Assembly: GCA_014904985.1 (NCBI GenBank)
Contig: MU128962.1
Coordinates: 197,471 to 261,470, forward strand
Direction: 5' to 3'
Length of the DNA: 64,000 bases
Origin: Hydnum rufescens UP504
Taxonomy: Eukaryota > Basidiomycota > Agaricomycetes > Cantharellales > Hydnaceae
Notes under the pieces: model-generated
Seen by the model: only the letters and a program-made list of their open reading frames with translations
Told to the model about the DNA's origin: nothing
Database searches by the model: none
Shown: positions 22,325 to 33,203 of the stretch, in pieces
Numbering within the stretch: position 1 is the first letter of the stretch
Layout: each line of letters opens with the position of its first letter
Position numbers and translations under genes: made by a program

Positions 22325-23026
22325 ATCCTAGCACTCGAAGAATACCCAGTCCTCAATAATATGTGGACATGGGGGATGGAAATAATTTGGAATCACCGCA
22401 GTGTCATGAGCCTTGCCCACATCCCCAGATCCAGATACCGGGGGTTCATTGATGTGCATTCCATCATCCACAGGTGGAGGGTTGGGGGCACAGGTTGGCG
22501 AGGTGGGAAGCTTGTCCATGGTGTCTTCATGAGCCTCGTCGGTGTCCCTAGTTCTGGGCATTGGCAGTTCATCGACGTCCATTCCATCCATTCCATCATC
22601 CACCAGTAGAGGGGTGGCAGCATGACTCAGCCAGGCAATGCAGGTTGGGGAGGTAGGAGAAGTGTCCATGAAGTCACTACCTCCCTCTGTTCGGGCGCGT
22701 TTGTATGAATGCAGATTGTCGCACAGCCTAGCTTCATCTAACACATCAGACTCAGCTTCTTTACATTTCCCACCAGATCCACCCATCCAACAATACCACC
22801 AAAGGCCTTGTGGCAGTTGGTTTGCAATAGGCCAGGGGAAAGGGTTTGGAAGGTCAGAGAGGCTTCTCACGAGATCTCTCCTCCTCTCTGGGACACTGAC
22901 ATAGTCAAACAAGGTTTTGCACTTCCGCTGATGATCAGACCAATGAGACCAAACTGAATTTCTTGGTAGTTTTTGAAAGCCTGGGGGATGTAAGCTTGTA
23001 GGAAGGCTAAAACTACAATAGATCAT
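22325..23026 (-). CDS. Hypothetical protein, 232 codons, unknown
   Basis: An uninterrupted ORF from ATG at 23026. The first 80 residues are basic/aromatic (HQRKCKTLFDYVSVPERRRD, WPIANQLPQGLWWYCW). The rest is acidic and has an internal duplication around VDDGMDGMDVDELP and VDDGMHINEPPVSG. No domain is recognised and the upstream context gives no help. It may be an exon of a larger decayed gene. Confidence 0.4.
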
Positions 23027-23340
23027 GACTTACCTAGAGTCTCAACTTCCTCAGTACTGGTAGCACAGCATATGGAAACATGAACCATGCTTTCCCTTCC
23101 TCAGACAGTAAGTTCATGTTTGCCAACAAGGGTGTCCATGGTGTGTTTGATATCTTCATCGGTGATGAGGGCGACAATGTAGGGATTCTAGTTTGTATCA
23201 GTCAATGTTTTTTTGCGATACAATGAGATGTTCACATACATCAGCTCGAGGGTAAATATCTGTGATGTGTACTTGGGTGGCTGCGAACCAAGCAAGAAGG
23301 TGGATGATCCCAATGCTGAACATAGTATCTACATCACCGC

Positions 23341-24720
23341 TGTAAGCGGGAAACGAAGGGAGGAATCCAGCCACAGTCCACGATATGGAATCGAGAACGA
23401 AAAGAAGGGACCACGGGATCAATCCGAATATTGAGGCTCGAAGGAATGAAGGTCTTTGGTGATAGAAATCTAATGCTGTAAGCAACACCTGCCCAAGCAA
23501 TAGAATAAAGAATGAATATGGGTCACAAAACCACACCCTAAGGCTCTCCTCTTGAGGCCCTAGACAAAGTGTAGTAGTCTTAGTGGAATTCACCCAAGGA
23601 ACCAGCGGCAATACATCAGTGCCTCAAAACTGGGGAGGGGGAAAACTGTAGAAATTCGCATCTCCTGCACTTAATATACATCACAGAAAAATGCTATGGT
23701 AACCGGAAGAAAGGTGGGGTTAAGGCGAAAATGATGAAAAAGAAATCAAGTCAAAAGCTTCAAAACTGAAGGAGATATTCCAAAATCAAGTCAGAATAGG
23801 GGAATATGGCTTAACCAAGCTATTCCTCCTCTCCTACTGAACAGAATCCCTTGGGGAATGGTGGAACTGGTCGTCCTAGACGTACCCTTCGTCGGATATA
23901 AGAGGGGCAGAGAATAATTGCCATTAATAATCAAAAAAAGCGGAGGCAATAATGGAATGAGACATGGGGGAGTTAAATTGTAGAGAGCCGAGTTTCAATC
24001 CGCTCGTTTTGCCCTTGGTACCATTGGATGCGGACTGTCGACAGCTTTCTAGGCGCGCTGGTCCCGAACGAATTGGATCAAAACTGACTGAGAAAATCGA
24101 AAAATACTGAAGGGATATATGAAACACATAGTGAAATCGACCTGGAACATGCAGTTTTAATTCGTTCGGCTCGTGTTTAGTATCGTCGGAAAGGTGTGAA
24201 TCGTAGCTTTCTGGGCGCTATCTTGCCGAGTCGATCCGATCAAAACTGAGGGAGATATTCCACGTTTACTCCTTGAGAGCGCCGCATTAGCCCCTATTTG
24301 TCATGTGACAAGTCCGCGAGTCGGAATCAAGGCCCGGGGTGTGTAATCCGTTGTGTTACATAATCACAATTCGTTAGAGTCGCCCTTGAGGCAACAGGAA
24401 GCGTGTATCAGAAGTGGAGACTGATTGAAGGTCAAACAAAGCAAGCAAGTTGAATTGCTATTGCCACATTGAGGTATGGCATAAAAAAGTGGAATTTGGG
24501 GTGGCCTGTTGAAGTGCCGCGGATACATAATAAATTGGCTCGTGCGCAAACAAAGGAATGGCGCGGATTCATGGGTATTAGACGTATGGGATTCAGGCTT
24601 GTTCTCGAGTGAATGACGGCGTGGGAATTGACATCCGGATTGACATAGAAAATGGTTCATTTATTTGAAAAATCGTCCTTGGATAGGGTTTGTACGTAGT
24701 AGGGATTTGTCCCTCCAACA
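23341..24720 (-). repeat. 3' LTR of the Gag-protease element (1380 bp)
   Basis: Downstream LTR in element sense. It starts TGTAAGCGGG and ends CCCTCCAACA on the plus strand, matching the other LTR at both ends. No strong polypurine tract precedes it in element sense (the sequence there is CTTAGCTGAGGCCTAATA). Confidence 0.9.
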
Positions 24721-24733
24721 TATTAGGCCTCAG

Positions 24734-27700
24734 CTAAGTCGTGGTCCCTCGCGACAGGTCAAAAGCATTTAATTCCATTGTGCGAAGCGCCGTGACGTGA
24801 CTAATTACGGTGTGACAGCGTGTTCGTGTTCGGGGACTTGCCGGTTCCGCAAGACGTCTTGTCGTCATTGTCTGCTTGATCTCGACTGTCTTGCTCGATC
24901 CGAATTGCACGGCCGCGATCGAGGTCTCTTCCGCCTTGTGTATGGACAGCGTGGCTTTCGGGTTCAAGTCGACATAGGTGGTACTCGGCGACATCAAGAT
25001 CCCATGGTGGAATGTGCTATGGATGTTGTTCTTGCGGGTAGCAGATCGGGGATACGTCTCATCAACGTGAAGCAAAGCAAAGGTAAGTACGGCAAAGTCT
25101 TTTGTCGCTTGCAGGTGGCCATCTAACAGGAATCTTGTATTGGGAGTCGCCAATAGGTCGTCCTTCAAGATACGCGCCACGACTACGGTACGCCGTCGTT
25201 GGATGTTGAAGGTATCGGTTCCCTTGATCATTGCGAACATCAAGGCACTCAAGACCGTCTTCAAGAATCCCGCGCACTGGGAACTCGTGCCGCCGTTGCT
25301 GCAGGTACGTTCGAGTTCTTTCATGTGCGTCGCGTGCAACTCACGGTGCTTTTCTTTGTCCCGAACAATTCGCGGGTCTTCAAGCACTTCGCCCACGATC
25401 ACAGCGATCGATGGGGACGACTCGCTATATCCAGACAATGACGAAGCCGTGGGATTGATACGGGGCTCCTTATGCCAAGGTAAGTACGTTGCCATCAGGC
25501 TCTTCTCTCGGAGTCTTCTAACATCCTTGAACAGGTTCATCGACTTTGCGTGTTGCGGATCAAAAATCGTCGCGTCTTCAACGTCTGCATGTCTATCGCA
25601 CGAACGGGAACTCCTCGTCATCGGATCGGGTTGCTTGGATACGTAGTTGTGTGGAATACGGGTGAGTAACCCACGGGGCAAGTCTTTCCTCGCAAGGGAG
25701 AAACTTTCTAACAAAAATGCCTTTATGCAAGTCACCATTAGGACGTTCTTTAATCCACATGTTGAGTTTACGATCCGCCACCGTTCGACATCGACTTTAT
25801 CGGATCGCCTCAACATCGCGGACATCAAGACACTCAAGATCTTCGTTGTTATCGCCATGCGCTGGGGACTGGGGCCGGCACTATCGTGGACACCTTCAAG
25901 ATCACCACACCACGTTTTGTACAAGGTATGTGTGTCTCCTTTGTGCATCGTCCAGTGCAGGACTACCTTGGCAGCAACCTCAGGCACTTTCTCGGGGATT
26001 GCAACCACGGGTTCGGACGATTGAGTGTGAACAGACGACAACGGATTTGGACGATTGATACCGGGCTCGTCAAGTAGAGGTGAGTGGGCTTTCGTTATTG
26101 CAAGCTCTTCAGGTTTACTAAGACCCTTAATCAGGTCCATCGACTTCGCGCATTCGTCAACATCGCCGTATCCGTCGCGAGAATGAGGCCTCGCCAACAT
26201 CGAACCTGCGTGATTAGGCACGAACTCGGGTCTAGTACACCACCATTCAAGCTTCCATTCATGTAAGGTGGGTGTTTCCTTGAGCAGAACCCGTGCCGTG
26301 ACCTTACTCTTGACTTGGAGGAACTCCGCGGGTACGTGGACGGCGATACCGCTCGACGGATTCAAGAATACAACATCGGAGTCTCTTGTATGAGGTAAGT
26401 GTAGGTCTATCGAGTGCATGTGCCGAGTCTTGACAAGGTTCATTAGCAGAATCAACCACTTAACGCGTCGCGCATCAAGAATCGTCGTGTCTTCAACATT
26501 GGTATGCTTATCGTGATAGAAGGAACTCCTCAGCATCGGATCCGGTGAGTTCGACTTTTCAACATTGATATTCCTATCGCGAGAACAGGGACTCGACGCC
26601 ACTGGATAGTACGTAGCGACTGCCGCCATTGGTACCAGCATCCGAAAGGCTGCTTTCGCGGCATTCACTAGTATTCCCACAGGAGCTCCGACATTGGATT
26701 TGGACAACATGACGTGAACGGATGTACATCTGGTGCTAGGGTTTTCGGATTTGACTCGTAACGTTTGAAGTTCCTCTTTGTGCGATGTCATTCGCGTTTC
26801 GACCTTCCCCGCGTCTTTGAACAATTCGGTAGATCTATCGCCGGAGGTCTCGCTCGTCTCCAACTGCGTGAATGAAGTCGGGCATTGGGTTATTGCGCCT
26901 ACTTCTTCGGGTGTAGGTAGGTTGGCCTTTGTCAAATTCACCACTCGGTTCTTGTTGAAACCCTTTAACAGGTTCCTCGAGTTTACGCGTAACCGATGAG
27001 GAATCACGGTTTCTTCAACATCAACATACCCATCGCGAGAACGGGGACTCTTCAACGTGGTCAACGTGGGTACTTCGCTCGGAGATCGTAAGATGTATTT
27101 CGGATCATTAGCTTGATGTGAGATCTCTCGTACAACCTCGGATTCATTCAAGCTCGGGTTTCGTGATTGATGAAAATCCGCCGTATTGCAGATAAAGGTA
27201 CGACACTCAGGCATTCGATCGTCCTCGGAATCATGCAAGACAGGATTTCGCGATCGACGGTACTGTCCAGGTTCAATTCTCGACCTGTCCGAGTCAGGAT
27301 TGTGCGACGGGCAACGTTGTACCAAGGTAAGAGACGCGGGGGTCGTTTGTTCATCAACAGGTGCGTCAAATCCAGTCTTGTCAAGTGTGCCGTGGTTGTT
27401 TTCGGGTGCCAAGGTGTAGTTTCCACTCGACTTAGTGACATCAGCAGTACTAACATTGTCTTGCCCTTTTGGATGGGGTGCTTCTTCGGTCATGCAACGT
27501 CCTTTCGACTTCCAGGGAAACAAACCAAGCAGTTGAGACACGAAGCCTATCTTTCTCGAGGATTGTGGTGGTTCAAGCTCCGTACTCGGATCCTTATAGG
27601 TAGGACTCGATAGCTCGGACTCGTTTGTAAGCTTGTCAAGTCCTTCGCGTTCGACATTGTCGGATCTCATGGAACTGGCCAACAAAGGGAGCGATCCTAG

Positions 27701-30598
27701 CTTCAAGAGATTGGAAATCAAGGTTCTACAACCCGGGTTGTAACTTGGTATAGAATGGATTCTTCTGTGGGCAGGCTTGTTCTTGTCGCCCAAGACAGTT
27801 ATCGTAGTCTCGTCAGTAAGCTCTGTGACATTATGGGATGTATGACCATCTTGAATAGATCCTTGTGTGAATCGAAGCCCTAATTTGCTCTCTTGAACGA
27901 TATCGCGGAGATAATAAGCTCGGTACAGGGCTTCACGGATTGTGGGCAACTCTAAAGTTCGAATCAACAATCCTTTGGCATCGGTGTGAGGCCTCAGCTT
28001 TTTCAAGTTGAGCTCCCCCTCAGGAAGGAATTCAGGTGTGCTTTTCAGTGTGGCGGCGTCAATCAAAGTAGAAGGTTCATTTTCAACGCCTCGCTGTATT
28101 GCCTTGATGGAACGGACGTTTCGGGGTGCGGACATGATAGGCAAAGTCACTCGTACAGATTGTCCAGATTCGCGATCGCCATCTTGCCAGAATTGTAAGT
28201 TCATTCCTATTCCGTGTGCATATTCAATTCTTGCTGAGTACGAATATAACCAGGGCTGGCCTAGGATCATATCCTTCTGGCCAATGTTGTCCGACGTGAT
28301 AAAGAAGTTGTGGGGGAGGGGAATTCCTCCAACTTGAACAGGAACGTTACGACATAATCCGACGAGATTAACGTTATGGCCCGAAACACCTCGTAGAAGC
28401 CAGTCCTCTGCGGACGAGTCGATTGGTAATTGAAGTTTCATTTGAAACGATTGGACCATGATGTTCAATTCGCTGCCGTTGTCAATGAGCATAGTACACG
28501 GGTGGCCAAAGATTGTACCCTGAATTCTGGCTGGCACCATTGCGAGGAAAGACGGGTGAAGGGAATAGTCAGTCTCCTTAATATTGAACTGCGGCTTGTG
28601 TTCATCCTCGAAGTCACGCGTGTAGAATTCGTCGGCTTGACCATCAGGATTGAATTTAGAAAAGGTATCATCCACAGGACTATCTTCGTCACTGGTCTCG
28701 TCATCTGAGTCAACTAGAGGTGCATTGATGCCATGATCGCGTTTCGGGGGTCGATAGATTAAAGGACGCCTCGGAGGTCGCGTCTTCATTTCCAAGGGAT
28801 TGATTCCGTACTCGGCTGAGCTAATCGAAAGCTCGACGCTCTTCATGTGCTTGGCCTCGGGACTAACGGGGACTCGCTGCGTCTTTGTAGCAATTTGTAG
28901 TCTCTTGCCTAACTCGAAGGAAGATCCGAGGATATCACCAAGTCTAACAGGGACTTCCTGGCTCATAAGAGACTTAAACAAGGTCTCGACATCTGTGTTC
29001 TCTTGAAGCTCGCTCGCGAAACGATAAGCCGGAGAAGCTCTTGTCTTGATTTGGCCGTTCTTGTCACGGATGATCACGTCGTCTAACGTAACTTTGGCTT
29101 TGTCCCTAGGTGTCGCGGGTTGTGTCTCTGTAACGGCTGGCCTGTGGACTCGTGGGCGATCTGCCGTTCCATCCCGCATTTCGATGTCTTCGTTAGGCAG
29201 GACAGCAGTGGAAGGTTCAGGAGGATGAGTTTCTCGCTTCAGAATAGTAGGAGGCTTGTTCACATGGCTCTCAGACTCTTGTTTGCTAACGGGGTGTTGA
29301 GGCAGCTCAATATATGCGCGTTTAGGACGTTCCATCTTCTTTGGCCTAGGCTCTTCCTTGTCATCGGACCGGGGTCGCTTCTGGCCACGTATCTGCTCAT
29401 GACTAGCAGGAAAGACTTCATAGTCATGCTCTCCAAAGGTAGCGAACTCTTGATTCAAGAGATTGAAGTTGCGTGAGTGTTCCATCTCAATGTTAGAAGC
29501 ATTGGCAAGTTGATCTCGTAGGACTCGCGCGACTCCACCATTATTGATGTCGCCTTGTGGAAGATCAGATCCATCGGCCTGTACGAGTCGGCCTTCACTT
29601 GACCACCTCAAGACTTTCTTTGTGACAAAGGCTTTCGTTTCAGGGCAATCCTTGAGTAAGTGACCTTGTTCTCCACACATAAAGCATGTAATTGACGAAG
29701 TAGAAAGGTTTACAGGACGTGTTCCAACTGTATCATCTTGCAAATGGCCTAGCGCAATGGTCAAACGTCCGATCTTTTCAGCAAGATCGTCGATATTTGA
29801 TTTGACAAGATTGCGAGTGTCCTGGGGCTTCGGCTCTGGGGCAATGATTGTAGGTACGTCTTTGCTCGGCTTGGCCTCGTGTTTAACACGGTGTCTCTTG
29901 AATCCAGTGTATCTTGCGCCTTGATCGGTATTGGAATCGATTGAAGAAGACTCATCTGAGTCAGAGGAGTCCGTTGTGGCCTCGTTGCCACGGAGTCCGT
30001 ATTGTCCGTCGTCATCCGAGACTCGATACAAGTCTCGCTTGAGGCGTAACTTGACAGTTTGAATCACCTCTGGCATAGGTGGGGGACAGGTAAGATCAGT
30101 CCAGAGCTTTGAATTCTTGAGGACAATTCCAATTTCCTCGCGAAAGGAGGGTGGCTTGATGCCTCGCCAAAAGTAGTCGTGCTTATCCAATTGAGATAAG
30201 GCTTTGCGATCGTCCAGGGACTTCGCGATAACCATGAACTCGCGAATGTAGTCGTCAAACTTGGCAACGGATGAGAGTTTTCGGTCCTTGCGTACGAGCT
30301 TGATAAGGTGATCAACCTTGTAATAAGGCTTTTCCTCTTCTGAGGGATAAAATTCAAGTAATCGGGCTTTAAAGGAGTCCCAATCATCTCCATAGTACTC
30401 ATCTAGCGACTCGATGAATTGTTCGGATTTTGTATTGCAATAACGAGTGATTTGTTGTATAGTTTGAATTGAATTGAGGCCAGCTGTTGTGGCGCAGAAC
30501 TCGTATTCTGCCAGGAAGTGTAGGATTCGTTTTCCACGGAACCGGGGAGCGTCTTTGGATCGCGGTCCGGGCATGCGAACGTGTGTCACGGTGGACAT
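24734..30598 (-). CDS. Gag-protease polyprotein with long repetitive C-terminal extension, no pol
   Basis: The frame is open from 30940 inside the LTR, but the first ATG after the primer site is at 30598, giving 1954 residues; the upstream 114 codons would translate the LTR and are probably not used. Residues about 20-270 form the Gag core (RGKRILHFLAEYEF, KSEQFIESLDEYYGDDWDSF). A CCHC zinc knuckle CFMCGEQGHLLKDC lies near residue 303. A retropepsin-like segment with DNGSELN lies near residue 706, where Asn replaces the usual Ser/Thr of D-S/T-G. From about residue 1000 the protein consists of diverged repeats around SRDGYVDVEET, RNINVEKSNSPDPM, KHTNVEDTTILDARR and HADVEDATIFDP. Gag would package element RNA and the protease would process Gag. 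The missing RT and integrase are not hidden in another frame that I can see. Confidence 0.85.
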   Translation of the reverse strand: MSTVTHVRMPGPRSKDAPRFRGKRILHFLAEYEFCATTAGLNSIQTIQQITRYCNTKSEQFIESLDEYYGDDWDSFKARLLEFYPSEEEKPYYKVDHLIKLVRKDRKLSSVAKFDDYIREFMVIAKSLDDRKALSQLDKHDYFWRGIKPPSFREEIGIVLKNSKLWTDLTCPPPMPEVIQTVKLRLKRDLYRVSDDDGQYGLRGNEATTDSSDSDESSSIDSNTDQGARYTGFKRHRVKHEAKPSKDVPTIIAPEPKPQDTRNLVKSNIDDLAEKIGRLTIALGHLQDDTVGTRPVNLSTSSITCFMCGEQGHLLKDCPETKAFVTKKVLRWSSEGRLVQADGSDLPQGDINNGGVARVLRDQLANASNIEMEHSRNFNLLNQEFATFGEHDYEVFPASHEQIRGQKRPRSDDKEEPRPKKMERPKRAYIELPQHPVSKQESESHVNKPPTILKRETHPPEPSTAVLPNEDIEMRDGTADRPRVHRPAVTETQPATPRDKAKVTLDDVIIRDKNGQIKTRASPAYRFASELQENTDVETLFKSLMSQEVPVRLGDILGSSFELGKRLQIATKTQRVPVSPEAKHMKSVELSISSAEYGINPLEMKTRPPRRPLIYRPPKRDHGINAPLVDSDDETSDEDSPVDDTFSKFNPDGQADEFYTRDFEDEHKPQFNIKETDYSLHPSFLAMVPARIQGTIFGHPCTMLIDNGSELNIMVQSFQMKLQLPIDSSAEDWLLRGVSGHNVNLVGLCRNVPVQVGGIPLPHNFFITSDNIGQKDMILGQPWLYSYSARIEYAHGIGMNLQFWQDGDRESGQSVRVTLPIMSAPRNVRSIKAIQRGVENEPSTLIDAATLKSTPEFLPEGELNLKKLRPHTDAKGLLIRTLELPTIREALYRAYYLRDIVQESKLGLRFTQGSIQDGHTSHNVTELTDETTITVLGDKNKPAHRRIHSIPSYNPGCRTLISNLLKLGSLPLLASSMRSDNVEREGLDKLTNESELSSPTYKDPSTELEPPQSSRKIGFVSQLLGLFPWKSKGRCMTEEAPHPKGQDNVSTADVTKSSGNYTLAPENNHGTLDKTGFDAPVDEQTTPASLTLVQRCPSHNPDSDRSRIEPGQYRRSRNPVLHDSEDDRMPECRTFICNTADFHQSRNPSLNESEVVREISHQANDPKYILRSPSEVPTLTTLKSPRSRDGYVDVEETVIPHRLRVNSRNLLKGFNKNRVVNLTKANLPTPEEVGAITQCPTSFTQLETSETSGDRSTELFKDAGKVETRMTSHKEELQTLRVKSENPSTRCTSVHVMLSKSNVGAPVGILVNAAKAAFRMLVPMAAVATYYPVASSPCSRDRNINVEKSNSPDPMLRSSFYHDKHTNVEDTTILDARRVKWLILLMNLVKTRHMHSIDLHLPHTRDSDVVFLNPSSGIAVHVPAEFLQVKSKVTARVLLKETPTLHEWKLEWWCTRPEFVPNHAGSMLARPHSRDGYGDVDECAKSMDLIKGLSKPEELAITKAHSPLLDEPGINRPNPLSSVHTQSSEPVVAIPEKVPEVAAKVVLHWTMHKGDTHTLYKTWCGDLEGVHDSAGPSPQRMAITTKILSVLMSAMLRRSDKVDVERWRIVNSTCGLKNVLMVTCIKAFLLESFSLARKDLPRGLLTRIPHNYVSKQPDPMTRSSRSCDRHADVEDATIFDPQHAKSMNLFKDVRRLREKSLMATYLPWHKEPRINPTASSLSGYSESSPSIAVIVGEVLEDPRIVRDKEKHRELHATHMKELERTCSNGGTSSQCAGFLKTVLSALMFAMIKGTDTFNIQRRRTVVVARILKDDLLATPNTRFLLDGHLQATKDFAVLTFALLHVDETYPRSATRKNNIHSTFHHGILMSPSTTYVDLNPKATLSIHKAEETSIAAVQFGSSKTVEIKQTMTTRRLAEPASPRTRTRCHTVISHVTALRTMELNAFDLSRGTTT

Positions 30599-30647
30599 GT
30601 TTGTGTTTGTGTGCGCCAAGTAAGGGATTCGAATTGAAGGTTGTGGC

Positions 30648-30665
30648 CCCCTGTAAGGACCACCA
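30648..30665 (-). other. Candidate primer-binding site
   Basis: In element sense the sequence after the 5' LTR end (CTTACA) is AATC followed by TGGTGGTCCTTACAGG. A TGG start a few bases from the LTR is the expected complement of a tRNA 3' CCA end. Which tRNA would prime is not determined. Confidence 0.5.
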
Positions 30666-30669
30666 GATT

Positions 30670-32087
30670 TGTAAGCGGGAAACGAAGGGAGGAATCCAGC
30701 CACAGTCCACGATATGGAATCGAGAACGAAAAGAAGGGACCACGGGATCAATCCGAATATTGAGGCTCGAAGGAATGAAGGTCTTTGGTGATAGAAATCT
30801 AATGCTGTAAGCAACACCTGCCCAAGCAATAGAATAAAGAATGAATATGGGTCACAAAACCACACCCTAAGGCTCTCCTCTTGAGGCCCTAGACAAAGTG
30901 TAGTAGTCTTAGTGGAATTCACCCAAGGAACCAGCGGCAATACATCAGTGCCTCAAAACTGGGGAGGGGGAAAACTGTAGAAATTCGCATCTCCTGCACT
31001 TAATATACATCACAGAAAAATGCTATGGTAACCGGAAGAAAGGTGGGGTTAAGGCGAAAATGATGAAAAAGAAATCAAGTCAAAAGCTTCAAAACTGAAG
31101 GAGATATTCCAAAATCAAGTCAGAATAGGGGAATATGGCTTAACCAAGCTATTCCTCCTCTCCTACTGAACAGAATCCCTTGGGGAATGGTGGAACTGGT
31201 CGTCCTAGACGTACCCTTCGTCGGATATAAGAGGGGCAGAGAATAATTGCCATTAATAATCAAAAAAAGCGGAGGCAATAATGGAATGAGACATGGGGGA
31301 GTTAAATTGTAGAGAGCCGAGTTTCAATCCGCTCGTTTTCCCTTGGTACCATTGGATGCGGACTGTCGACAGCTTTCTAGCGCGCTTGGTCCCGAACGAA
31401 TTGGATCAAAACTGACTGAGAAAATCGAAAAATACTGAAGGGATATATGAAACACATAGTGAAATCGACCTGGAACATGCAGTTTTAATTCGTTCGGCTC
31501 GTGTTTAGTATCGTCGGAAAGGTGTGAATCGTAGCTTTCTGGGCGCTATCTTGCCGAGTCGATCCGATCAAAACTGAGGGAGATATCCACGTTTACTCCT
31601 GAGAGCCCGCATTAGCCCTATTTGTCATTGTGACAAGTCCGCGAGTCGGAATCAAGCCCGGGGTGTGTAATCCGTTGTGTTACATAATCACAATTCGTTA
31701 GAGTCGCCCTTGAGCAACAGGAAGCGTGTATCAGAAGTGGAGACTGATTGAAGGTCAAACAAAGCAAGCAAAAAAAAAAAAAAACAAATTTAAATAATAA
31801 TAAAAAAATAAATTATTATTTGAATTGCTATGCCACATTGAGGTATGGCATAAAAAGTGGAATTTGGGTGGCCTGTTGAAGTGCCGCGGATACATAATAA
31901 ATTGGCTCGTGCGCAAACAAAGGAATGGCGCGGATTCATGGGTATTAGACGTATGGGATTCAGGCTTGTTCTCGAGTGAATGACGGCGTGGGAATTGACA
32001 TCCGGATTGACATAGAAAATGGTTCATTTATTTGAAAAATCGTCCTTGGATAGGGTTTGTACGTAGTAGGGATTTGTCCCTCCAACA
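30670..32087 (-). repeat. 5' LTR of the Gag-protease element (1418 bp, with an A/T-rich insert)
   Basis: It is identical to the other LTR over roughly the first 670 and last 220 bases as far as I can compare. Between about 31338 and 31870 there are some ten single-base indels, mostly in homopolymers, plus an A/T-only insertion of about 50 bases (about 31770-31820). Apart from these, no clear substitutions were found. Confidence 0.88.
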
Positions 32088-33203
32088 ACGGATGCAAACT
32101 GCTGTTTCTGCATCGAATCCCATCCCATGCACTTGTCCCCATTATCAACCAACAACAAAACACCTTAACCACTGGACTATGCTCAAATTAATCTCCAAAA
32201 CCCGGAGATATCCTTTCATTTTGCCTCCAGAATGCTCCACATGGTCAGTGACCACATGCTCCAAGCATTCCACATGCTCAGCAAATTGGTGACATCACCC
32301 CTCCTCATGATTCCTTTTGTTCTCTTTATGAATGACATCACTATGACATCACCCCTCATGATTCCTTTTGTTCTCCTTATGCATGACTCAGCTATGACTG
32401 CATTATGACATCATCTTGTTATTTTTCTTTTGTTCTCACCTATGACTCACATATGACTCACCCATGGGGGAGTCATATTTCTTAAACACAGCCACCTTCA
32501 GAAAGGTATAAAAGCTGGTAGATTTCCTGTATCCCCACACAATCATCTCCTCTCTGGAAATCATCACTGTCAACCACTGTCAACTTTTCTGCTTGCCTCT
32601 AAAGAACAGTCTATCTATAAGCCATCTGGAGCTAAGTCATCTTCAAGGTTGTTGAGACAAAGCCACTGGTAGCCCTCTATGTGAATCACTAAAGCCAAGG
32701 ATAGTTGCAGGACCTAAGGTTAGAGTTGCTGGACATCCAAGGAAAAGTAAGCATAATGAAATATGTATCAGGTTTTGAAGAAAGAAGAAAGAAACATACT
32801 AACAAGACTAACCAAGCACTGACCAGTCTATAACCCACAGATATCCGCATTTTGACCAGGAGAATGTAAACAAGAATACACAAATATCAGTAAACAGACC
32901 AACACAACATGAACAATGTATAAGCCTTTCCATAAGTGTCCCACACAATGTATAAGCCTTCCTACAAGCATCACAGATGTATAAGCCTTTCTATAAGCAT
33001 CCCAAATGATATATCATTGACTACAGCTAGTCCATATCCCATCCTATTCTCCACTGAACACCATACACGTCTTACAGAGTGTGATCAACCATTGAAGTGA
33101 ACCAGCCCAATGAATAACAACAGAAATACAGTCTCCCATCTACACACTGGCTGAACCAGATTTTGATTTGACAGTCATCGGAGCTCCCAACCCTTCTTCT
33201 ATA
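32088..33203 (+). repeat. Truncated LTR of the 1593-bp LTR family (copy C)
   Basis: It matches the right two-thirds of the LTR at 43370-44962, starting at ACGGATGCAAACTG directly where the Gag element ends and finishing CTTCTTCTATA at 33203. A promoter-like GGTATAAAAGCTGG is at about 32505. The missing left third (about 540 bp) is not found left of the Gag element, so a simple insertion into an intact LTR does not explain the junction. Confidence 0.85.

Larger units (their letters stand above)
23341..32087 (-). mobile_element. Complete LTR element encoding only Gag and protease (non-autonomous)
   Basis: Two direct LTRs (23341-24720 and 30670-32087) enclose 5.9 kb with one long minus-strand ORF. 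In element sense the LTR begins TGTTGGAGGG and ends CCCGCTTACA. The LTRs show essentially no substitutions relative to each other and the ORF is uninterrupted, so the insertion is young. No reverse transcriptase, RNase H or integrase motif is present, so mobility would need enzymes supplied in trans. It is markedly CpG-richer than its surroundings. The flanks do not show a target duplication (CACCGC on the left, ACGGAT on the right). A more diverged solo LTR of the same family lies at 60816-62169. Confidence 0.9.

Noticed and set aside
24797..26266. Plus-strand ORFs up to 168 codons opposite the Gag ORF
   Set aside because: They are antisense shadows of the long intact minus-strand ORF, with no motifs.
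30599..30940. Extension of the Gag ORF 114 codons into the LTR (MPLVPWVNS...)
   Set aside because: It would translate the LTR and primer-binding region. The same open stretch exists in the other LTR without a following Gag, so the ATG at 30598 is preferred.
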